This document shows positions 7,579 to 12,182 of a stretch of 12,182 nt of DNA, piece after piece. Numbering within the stretch: the first letter of the stretch is position 1; each line of letters begins with the position of its first letter. Position numbers and translations under genes: made by a program. The notes beneath the pieces are model-generated. The model did not search any database. It worked only from the letters and a program-made list of their open reading frames with translations, and was not told where the DNA came from. Origin of the DNA: an uncultured Microbacteriaceae bacterium (GTDB taxonomy: Bacteria > Actinomycetota > Actinomycetes > Actinomycetales > Microbacteriaceae); NCBI GenBank assembly GCA_903882245.1, contig CAIRWJ010000108.1, positions 1 to 12,182 on the forward strand, in the 5' to 3' direction.

Positions 7579-8688
7579 TCACACGCTCCGGACAGTGATC
7601 GCCTCAACAAGGGAACCGAGTTCCTTGGCAACCGATGCATCAACGCCCATTTCGGTGAGCGCGCGAAGTGATCGTTCCCGGGAACGGGTGATGAGGTCTT
7701 CGGTTTGGGCGACCGCCCCCGTTGCGTGAAGAGTCGATCTCAGCATTTCGATCTGCGCCGGCTCGAGGCGAGGGTCTCCGACAAGCTCATCGAGGACCGT
7801 GAGTGTCGCAGGATCTGCGTTTTGCCTCGCGATGGCGAGCATCACCGTCCGTTTGCCCTCGCGAAGGTCGTCACCTGCCGGCTTTCCAGTCATTTCTTCG
7901 TCACCAAAAACTCCGAGCATGTCGTCGCGCAGTTGAAAAGCAAAACCGAGTGGTAGCGCAAAACCTCTCATCGCCGATATTAAGTTAGGCGCCGCACCGC
8001 CGAGGATTGCACCGAGAATCAGAGGCGCTTCGACGCTGTACTTAGCCGATTTGTAGATCACCACGCGCTGCGCGCGATCTACCGATTCCTCATGGGGAAT
8101 CGTGCGCCACGCGACGGAATCGTGGTTGTCAAGAAACTGCCCGGCCGTCACGTCGGAACGCATCGTTCGAAGCTCGTCGCGGTAGGCCCGGCTGACGCTG
8201 GAGTCCAGACCAATTACCGCCCCGAGGAATTGGTCGTCCGCCCACGACAACAATAGATCTCCGAGCAAGATGGCGCTGGAAGCGCCGTAGTTTGTCGGTG
8301 ATCCAAAGAACCGACCGTCGATGTGGTGTCTTTCGAATTGGCGGTGGGCGGTAGTCACGCCGCGCCTCGTATCGCTGTTGTCGATGATGTCATCGTGAAC
8401 CAGAGCCGCAGCGTGAAACAGTTCCAGTCCGGTTGCAAGATCCACGACCCGGTGTTGTTCTTCATGTTGGTCAGGGTCGACAGAGACATCGCCAAAAGTC
8501 ACAGCCGCACGCCAGCCCCAATAGGCAAGGCGAGCGCGAAATCGCTTGCCGCCGTGAAGGAACGATTCGGATACCGTGGTGAGGGCATCGGCGTCCGTCG
8601 CAATTTCGGAGATTTCACGATGCGATTGCGCGACGACTTCTCGCAGATTTTCGGCAACGCGGTCAATGAAAGATAATGGGGAACTCAC
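7579..8688 (-). CDS. Polyprenyl diphosphate synthase (IdsA/GGPP-synthase type)
   Basis: trans-Prenyltransferase that extends allylic diphosphates with isopentenyl diphosphate to geranylgeranyl or longer chains, precursors of menaquinone side chains, carotenoids or polyprenyl carriers. The 369-residue product has GGKRFRA (46-52, isopentenyl-diphosphate binding) and the first aspartate-rich motif DDIID (99-103) in LVHDDIIDNSDTRRG. It also has GDLLLSWA (143-150) and the second aspartate-rich motif FQLRDDMLGVFGD (251-263), where the usual DDxxD reads DDMLG, a form I associate with actinobacterial enzymes. Residues before DDIID (ELFHAAALVH) lack an obvious bulky block that would fix product length, so length is uncertain. 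It begins with GTG 8688, preceded by a -10-like box at six bases and no ribosome site. It corresponds by position to idsA2 (Rv2173) and heads the probable idsA-LysM-kinase unit. Confidence 0.93.
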   Translation of the reverse strand: MSSPLSFIDRVAENLREVVAQSHREISEIATDADALTTVSESFLHGGKRFRARLAYWGWRAAVTFGDVSVDPDQHEEQHRVVDLATGLELFHAAALVHDDIIDNSDTRRGVTTAHRQFERHHIDGRFFGSPTNYGASSAILLGDLLLSWADDQFLGAVIGLDSSVSRAYRDELRTMRSDVTAGQFLDNHDSVAWRTIPHEESVDRAQRVVIYKSAKYSVEAPLILGAILGGAAPNLISAMRGFALPLGFAFQLRDDMLGVFGDEEMTGKPAGDDLREGKRTVMLAIARQNADPATLTVLDELVGDPRLEPAQIEMLRSTLHATGAVAQTEDLITRSRERSLRALTEMGVDASVAKELGSLVEAITVRSV

Positions 8689-8694
8689 GGTTCC

Positions 8695-8724
8695 ACACTA
8701 GCGAAGCACGCTTTACACTGTTAA
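8695..8724 (-). promoter_or_regulatory. Promoter of the prenyl synthase gene, probably leaderless
   Basis: On the minus strand TTAACA (8724-8719), five of six matches to TTGACA, is followed after 18 bases by TAGTGT (8700-8695). GTG 8688 follows six bases later, so transcription should start at or next to the start codon. The -35 abuts the -10 of the divergent DUF3040-type gene. Confidence 0.55.
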
Positions 8725-8736
8725 CAAGTGAAGGAG
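8714..8736 (+). promoter_or_regulatory. -10 box and ribosome site of the DUF3040-type gene
   Basis: TACACT (8714-8719) is a good -10 element. AAGGAG (8731-8736) lies five bases before ATG 8742 and fixes the start. The matching -35 position (around 8691-8696, TTCCAC) is poor. The element sits inside the divergent prenyl synthase promoter. Confidence 0.55.
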
Positions 8737-8741
8737 TGAAT

Positions 8742-9071
8742 ATGGCCTTTTCCGATGAAGAACGCCGGGTACTCGAAGAGATGGAGCGACAGCTCTCTGG
8801 CTCGAATGCCGACGTCGTTAATCCCTCAACTCGCCGTGCGAACCCGACCTTAATCACAATCGGCGTGCTCGTAATTGTGGCGGGCGTCGGCGTATTGCTC
8901 GCTGGCGTGGTGCTGCAGCTTCCGTTGATTGGCGTTGCAGGATTTGGCGTGATGATGGTGGGAGCGACGTTGACGATGAATCGTCGCGGTGAGGTTCGCC
9001 CGGCATCGAAGCCTCGGTCGGGATCCAAGCTCGCAGACCGCTGGGAACGCCGCCTTGACGGCGAGCTCTAA
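8742..9071 (+). CDS. Small DUF3040-type membrane protein
   Basis: A 109-residue protein of unknown function. It opens with MAFSDEERRVLEEMERQL, the acidic, charged N-terminal segment typical of actinobacterial DUF3040 proteins. Two closely spaced hydrophobic helices follow (about 35-54 and 58-76), then a basic hydrophilic tail. Both ends are therefore probably cytoplasmic. ATG 8742 was chosen over upstream in-frame codons because of the AAGGAG ribosome site at 8731-8736 and the family-typical N-terminus. It is divergent from the prenyl synthase with only 53 bases between start codons, and is closed by a strong terminator before mraZ, so it is likely monocistronic. Rv2169c occupies the same position in mycobacteria (recalled). 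Its constant place beside the dcw cluster suggests an envelope role, but nothing in the sequence shows one. Confidence 0.82.
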   Translation: MAFSDEERRVLEEMERQLSGSNADVVNPSTRRANPTLITIGVLVIVAGVGVLLAGVVLQLPLIGVAGFGVMMVGATLTMNRRGEVRPASKPRSGSKLADRWERRLDGEL

Positions 9072-9088
9072 GGACTAGCACTCTCATC

Positions 9089-9113
9089 AAACCCGGCTGT
9101 GGCCGGGTTTTTT
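9089..9113 (+). terminator. Intrinsic terminator after the DUF3040-type gene
   Basis: A perfect nine-base stem, AAACCCGGC (9089-9097) with GCCGGGTTT (9102-9110), closes a TGTG loop and runs into six consecutive T residues (9108-9113). It ends the short upstream unit and insulates the mraZ promoter from read-through. Confidence 0.93.
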
Positions 9114-9156
9114 GTTGCGCCTGAAAAACGGTTGTGCGACACGAAATGTGCAAATT

Positions 9157-9198
9157 TTGACTCAAAGTGGAGCATAGTGGGGTAAAGTGGAGTAAAGT
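9157..9198 (+). promoter_or_regulatory. Probable mraZ (dcw operon) promoter
   Basis: TTGACT (9157-9162) is a good -35 element. Candidate -10 hexamers TAAAGT occur at 9183-9188 and 9193-9198, both within the operator repeats; the nearer has a long spacer of 20 bases, so the exact pair is uncertain. The position between the upstream terminator and mraZ supports a promoter here. Confidence 0.45.
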
Positions 9199-9203
9199 GG
9201 AGC
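9164..9203 (+). repeat. Four tandem 10-bp repeats: probable MraZ operator
   Basis: Four head-to-tail decamers, AAAGTGGAGC (9164), ATAGTGGGGT (9174), AAAGTGGAGT (9184) and AAAGTGGAGC (9194), share A-A/T-AGTGG-A/G-G-C/T. MraZ proteins are known to bind direct GTGG-containing repeats at one helical turn spacing upstream of their own gene (GTGGG-type boxes in Escherichia coli, AAAGTG[T/G] boxes in mycoplasmas). The repeats cover the expected promoter, so self-repression of the cluster is likely. Confidence 0.85.
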
Positions 9204-9240
9204 GAATCACAACTTTGGAGAAACAGGGAAGGAGGCAACC

Positions 9241-9672
9241 ATGTTGCTCGGAACGTATGAACCAAAACTCGACGACAAGGGACGCGTCATCCTGCCTGCC
9301 AAGTTTCGTGATGAACTCGCTGGCGGCATCGTTCTCACCCGTGGTCAAGAACGGTGCATATACGTGTTCCCACGTGCAACTTTTCAGGGACTACTTGAAT
9401 CCGCGTCGTCAGCACCCATTTCGAGCAAAGTCGCTCGCGACTACTCGCGTTTGTTGTTGTCAGGCGGAAGTGACGAGACGCCAGACAAACAGAACCGAGT
9501 CATGATTCCCGGACAACTTCGCGAGTACGCCGGACTTGGCCGAGACCTGGTGGTGATCGGCGTCGGCAGTCGCGCCGAGATCTGGGCTGCCGATGCATGG
9601 GCAACTTATTACGCCGAGAAGGAACAGGCGTACAGCGACACCGAGGAGGAGGTGATTCCGGGACTCTTTTAG
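9241..9672 (+). CDS. mraZ: Transcriptional regulator MraZ
   Basis: DNA-binding regulator of the division and cell-wall cluster; MraZ proteins form ring-shaped oligomers and usually repress their own operon. The 143-residue product, the usual family length, has two AbrB-like half-domains, each with the conserved core: [15 protein letters not shown] (about 10-24) and [16 protein letters not shown] (about 81-96). A short acidic tail ends in EEEVIPGLF. The start is certain: AAGGAGG (9229-9235) lies five bases before ATG 9241, and [15 protein letters not shown] is the typical N-terminus. Four tandem 10-bp repeats directly upstream are the probable binding site. It is followed after 89 bases by rsmH, a gap that holds a large hairpin. 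Confidence 0.97.
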   Translation: MLLGTYEPKLDDKGRVILPAKFRDELAGGIVLTRGQERCIYVFPRATFQGLLESASSAPISSKVARDYSRLLLSGGSDETPDKQNRVMIPGQLREYAGLGRDLVVIGVGSRAEIWAADAWATYYAEKEQAYSDTEEEVIPGLF

Positions 9673-9673
9673 C

Positions 9674-9746
9674 GCGATGATGCGACTCCCCGCCGCCCCT
9701 GAAGTACTTCCCCACGGCAGGCAGCGGATGGGAATCGGATCATCGC
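9674..9746 (+). ncRNA. Structured leader between mraZ and rsmH (mraW RNA motif candidate)
   Basis: An 18-base arm (9674-9691) can pair with 9729-9746 at 15 positions (mismatches at 9682/9738, 9686/9734 and the innermost 9691/9729). The 37-base interior contains GCCG (9692-9695) with CGGC (9715-9718) and the perfect palindrome GAAGTACTTC (9701-9710). The pairing ends 15 bases before the rsmH start. A conserved actinobacterial 'mraW RNA motif' in front of mraW (rsmH) genes has been described by comparative genomics. This element sits in that place, but I cannot align it to the family consensus here. Confidence 0.5.
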
Positions 9747-9761
9747 GAACACCGGAATACT

Positions 9762-10712
9762 ATGAACACTCCGACACACACCCCCGTCCTTCTCGATGAG
9801 TGCCTCGATGCGCTTGCTCCGGTTCTCTCGGACGACAATTCAGTTGTTGTCGACGGAACTCTCGGGCTCGGTGGACACAGTGAAGCAATCCTCAATCGCT
9901 TTGCTCATGCGACGGTGGTGGGTATTGATCGAGACACGGCCGCACTTCGGCTCGCCAATGAGCGACTCTCCGTCTTTGGACCGCGGTTTATCGGGGTTCA
10001 CTCCACGTACGACCACATCGCCGAAGCACTAGCGACCGCTAACCGAACATCCGCGAACGGCATTTTGCTCGATCTCGGAATTTCATCCATGCAGATTGAT
10101 GAATCCGACCGTGGCTTTGCTTATGCGGTTGACGCACCCCTCGACATGCGTATGGACCAAACAACTGGACAGACGGCCGCCGACATTCTTCGCGAATATG
10201 ACGAAGGCAATCTCATTCGAATTTTCCGGGATTTTGGCGAAGAGAAGTTGGCGCCCCGTTACGCCCGGGCCATCGTTGCCGAACGGCGCGAAAGCCCGAT
10301 TGTTCGCAGTGAACACTTGGTTCGAATCTTGAACGACGCCACGCCTTATGCACTCAAGAATTCTGGGCACCCTGCGAAACGAGTTTTCCAAGCGTTGCGC
10401 ATCGAAGTCAACGGTGAACTCTCCATCCTTCGACTCGCAATCGACAACGCGCTGTCTGCTCTCGCGGTCGGTGGACGCCTTCTCGTCTTGTCTTATCACT
10501 CCCTGGAGGATCGCATCGTCAAGGTCGCGTTTGCCGCGGCCAGTACCTCAACCGCGCCACACTCTTTACCTGTCGTTCCCGTCGCGCTTCGCGCCGGGTA
10601 TCGATTGGTGTTTTCTGGAGCACGAAACGCCAGTGCGGACGAGATTTCCCGAAATTCACGCGCTGCCTCCGTCAAATTTCGCGCGATCGAACGATTGGAA
10701 ACGGCCGCATGA
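9762..10712 (+). CDS. rsmH: 16S rRNA (cytosine-1402-N4)-methyltransferase RsmH (MraW)
   Basis: S-adenosylmethionine-dependent enzyme that N4-methylates C1402 in the 16S rRNA decoding centre. The 316-residue product begins with the family's THTPVLLDECLDAL (5-18). It then shows the cofactor-binding VDGTLGLGGHSEAIL (30-44), GIDRD (54-58), LLDLGISSMQIDESDRGF (102-119), PLDMRMD (126-132), GHPAKRVFQALRIEVNGEL (202-220) and SYHSLEDRIVK (244-254). ATG 9762 was chosen because the conserved HTPVLL block should lie close to the N-terminus. The upstream GGAA is a weak ribosome site, and the mraZ-rsmH hairpin ends just before it. The stop overlaps the FtsL-like start by four bases (ATGA), so the two are translationally coupled. 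Confidence 0.97.
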   Translation: MNTPTHTPVLLDECLDALAPVLSDDNSVVVDGTLGLGGHSEAILNRFAHATVVGIDRDTAALRLANERLSVFGPRFIGVHSTYDHIAEALATANRTSANGILLDLGISSMQIDESDRGFAYAVDAPLDMRMDQTTGQTAADILREYDEGNLIRIFRDFGEEKLAPRYARAIVAERRESPIVRSEHLVRILNDATPYALKNSGHPAKRVFQALRIEVNGELSILRLAIDNALSALAVGGRLLVLSYHSLEDRIVKVAFAAASTSTAPHSLPVVPVALRAGYRLVFSGARNASADEISRNSRAASVKFRAIERLETAA

Positions 10713-11326
10713 GCACGCTGATCCACCCCTCTTACTCAGCGCAATACGCGGTGAGGCGCCCAATGACATCGGTAAGTTCTCAAACTGCACCCCGTCTTCG
10801 GCCAGTTTCGTCAGTTCGTGCCCTACCCACGCTGACGACAGCCGCAAAGATTCGCGCAATTTTCTCCGGTCGTAACGTCACCATCATCGTTGTGTCCATC
10901 GTGCTCCTGATTGTTGGACGGCTCGTGCTGTCCGTTGCAATCGATGCAAACGCTTACGCCATAGCCGCCAAGGCTCAAGAAAGCCAAAATTTGGGACGCG
11001 ACGCACAACTCATCGGAGAGCAACTCAATGTGCTCAATTCACCACAACACCTGTCTTCCGTGGCTCAAGGCCTCGGGATGATCTCCAACGCACGACCCGC
11101 CTATCTCAGAATCAGTGATGGCAAAGTGTGGGGGAACCCATACGTGGGCGGGCAGGGTTCGATTGACCGAACGACCATCGCCAACTCTTTAGAGTCAGCA
11201 CTTATCTCTAAGTCGACCATGCGTGGCGTGGCATCGGTTGAGGGGGTATCTGGTGGGGCAGAATCGGTGAAGTCGACCACGACTGTGACTTCGACGTCAG
11301 GAATCCCTGCGCCGAATACTCACTGA
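10709..11326 (+). CDS. ftsL: FtsL-like septum protein
   Basis: Probable bitopic divisome protein; FtsL partners with a DivIC/FtsB-type protein to recruit and activate the FtsW-FtsI septal synthase. The 205 residues comprise a basic N-terminal cytoplasmic region (1-55), one transmembrane helix (about 57-77) and an external helical stretch (about 80-120). That stretch has the coiled-coil-like ESQNLGRDAQLIGEQLNVLN followed by SPQHLSSVAQGLGM, which resembles the LxSPxxIExxAxxLGM end of FtsL. A Ser/Thr/Gly-rich tail (about 150-205) is longer than in short FtsL proteins and has no recognisable domain. Identification rests on topology, the LGM motif and position between rsmH and ftsI; FtsL diverges strongly in sequence. 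The start overlaps the rsmH stop. Confidence 0.8.
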   Translation: MSTLIHPSYSAQYAVRRPMTSVSSQTAPRLRPVSSVRALPTLTTAAKIRAIFSGRNVTIIVVSIVLLIVGRLVLSVAIDANAYAIAAKAQESQNLGRDAQLIGEQLNVLNSPQHLSSVAQGLGMISNARPAYLRISDGKVWGNPYVGGQGSIDRTTIANSLESALISKSTMRGVASVEGVSGGAESVKSTTTVTSTSGIPAPNTH

Positions 11327-11334
11327 AACTGACC

Positions 11335-11343
11335 GAGGAGGAG
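11335..11343 (+). promoter_or_regulatory. Strong ribosome binding site of ftsI
   Basis: GAGGAGGAG lies 8 bases before ATG 11352 in the 25-base gap after the FtsL-like gene. It fixes the ftsI start, unlike the coupled ATGA start of the FtsL-like gene. Confidence 0.7.
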
Positions 11344-11351
11344 CGGACGGG

Positions 11352-12182
11352 ATGCATCGTTCCTCAGAGTTTTCGCGGCGGGTTGGCTTTCTGCTGGGAT
11401 CTGTTTTCGTAGTGGCAGCCTTCTTCGTCGGGCGATTAATCGTCATTCAGGTCGTTGACGCGGACAAGCTCAACGGTGAAGCCGAGACCCACCGAACCAT
11501 CTCACGCGTTCTCTATGGAGTGCGAGGCGATGTTGTCGATGCGAACGGAATCGTCCTCGCCTCGACTGTCGACCGATATGACATCACGGCGTCACCTCAA
11601 TACACAGTTGATTTCCTCAGAGACGATGCGACAGTCACCGTCGAGCAGGCCCTGACCGAAATTGCTGAGATAACTGATACCAAGGTTGCGGCACTGCGCG
11701 CGGCAATCACACAAGATCCAACTGCCGACTTCGCCTATCTCGTCAAGGGCGTGACCATAGACGTGCTGCGCCAGATCCAAGCGCTTGGGGTCCCGTGGGT
11801 CTATAACGACCTTCGCCCGACGCGAACCTATCCACGTGGTGCCGTCGGCGGCAACCTCGTCGGTTTTATGGGAACGGATGGCCCACTCGCGGGTATCGAG
11901 CTCTCTAAGGACTCGTGTTTGGCGGCAACGGATGGCGTGCTGACTTATGCCAAGGGACGCGATGGAATTCGCATTCCTGGGTCAACTCTCGAGCAAATCT
12001 CGCCCGTAGACGGCGGGACGATTCACCTCACGATTGATTCAGATCTTCAGTGGTTTTCTCAAAAAGTGGTGAGTGCTCGCGGGAAGGAACTAGGGGCGGC
12101 CTGGGCCACTGCGCTCATTGTTCGAATCGAAGATGGTCACATTCTGGCCGCCGCTGACTGGCCCAGCGTCGATCCAAACAAC
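11352..12182 (+). CDS. ftsI: Septal penicillin-binding protein FtsI/PBP3, class B (3' end cut by window)
   Basis: Class B transpeptidase that cross-links septal peptidoglycan; 277 codons are present before the window ends. A short cytoplasmic N-terminus (1-10) leads into a transmembrane anchor (about 11-33). The PBP dimerisation/pedestal region follows, with VRGDVVDANGIVLAST (57-72), the characteristic TYPRGAVGGNLVGFMG (159-174) and GIELSKDSCL (181-190), then GGTIHLTIDSDLQ (221-233). The transpeptidase domain has only just begun (TALIVRIEDGHILAAADWP). The active-site SxxK, SxN and KTG motifs lie beyond the edge and cannot be checked. The strong GAGGAGG ribosome site and the position after ftsL support the start. 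It is equivalent by position to pbpB in mycobacteria. Confidence 0.95.
   Translation, partial: MHRSSEFSRRVGFLLGSVFVVAAFFVGRLIVIQVVDADKLNGEAETHRTISRVLYGVRGDVVDANGIVLASTVDRYDITASPQYTVDFLRDDATVTVEQALTEIAEITDTKVAALRAAITQDPTADFAYLVKGVTIDVLRQIQALGVPWVYNDLRPTRTYPRGAVGGNLVGFMGTDGPLAGIELSKDSCLAATDGVLTYAKGRDGIRIPGSTLEQISPVDGGTIHLTIDSDLQWFSQKVVSARGKELGAAWATALIVRIEDGHILAAADWPSVDPNN

Noticed and set aside
8676..8741. Upstream extension of the DUF3040-type gene
   Set aside because: The in-frame upstream codons precede the -10 box and the AAGGAG site; ATG 8742 has the ribosome site and the family-like N-terminus.
8854..9348. Minus-strand frame of 164 codons across the DUF3040-mraZ gap
   Set aside because: It runs through the intrinsic terminator, the MraZ repeats and the mraZ start in antisense; no family resemblance.
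1..12182. Mobile element, CRISPR array, tRNA/rRNA or defence system
   Set aside because: No transposase, terminal inverted repeats, regularly spaced repeats with spacers, or RNA-gene signatures were seen. The only tandem repeats are the MraZ boxes, and all genes are core housekeeping types.

Overview
The window looks like chromosomal DNA of a Gram-positive actinobacterium, most like the Microbacteriaceae. The protein sequences point this way (class II DAHP synthase, PASTA-domain kinase, DUF3040-type membrane protein, MraZ beginning [15 protein letters not shown]). So does the gene order: a fadD15-type ligase, plsC, aroG, a pknL-type kinase, an idsA-type prenyl synthase, DUF3040, mraZ, mraW/rsmH, ftsL and ftsI. 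From memory, the same order and relative strands occur, with insertions, in the Mycobacterium tuberculosis Rv2165c-Rv2187 region. By eye the base composition is only moderately GC-rich for an actinobacterium. I see no insertion sequence, phage gene, tRNA, rRNA or CRISPR. This is core housekeeping DNA, not an accessory island.

Layout. (1) 1-1808, minus: a long-chain acyl-CoA ligase cut by the window edge. (2) 1905-4610, plus: a probable transcription unit of plsC, class II DAHP synthase and a LysE-family exporter, the last two overlapping by ATGA. (3) 8688-4613, minus: a polyprenyl diphosphate synthase, a LysM/lysozyme-like membrane-anchored protein and a PASTA Ser/Thr kinase. (4) 8742-9071, plus: a small DUF3040-type membrane protein ending in a clear intrinsic terminator. 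(5) 9241 to the right edge, plus: the start of the division and cell wall (dcw) cluster, mraZ, rsmH, an FtsL-like protein and ftsI (truncated by the window).

Functionally the region centres on the envelope. The ligase and PlsC serve acyl lipid synthesis and the prenyl synthase makes isoprenoid chains. The kinase probably senses peptidoglycan through four PASTA repeats, and the LysM protein probably binds or cuts peptidoglycan. The dcw genes build the septum. DAHP synthase and the exporter form a separate amino-acid module.

The most interesting non-coding signals are four tandem 10-bp repeats over the mraZ promoter (probable MraZ operator), a long imperfect hairpin between mraZ and rsmH in the place where the known actinobacterial mraW RNA motif occurs, a hairpin that could hide the ribosome binding site of the LysM gene, and -10 boxes 6-7 nt before the start codons of plsC, pknL and idsA, which suggest leaderless mRNAs. 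I found no convincing undescribed system. The least characterised gene is the LysM/lysozyme-like one. No gene-free stretch exceeds about 170 bases.
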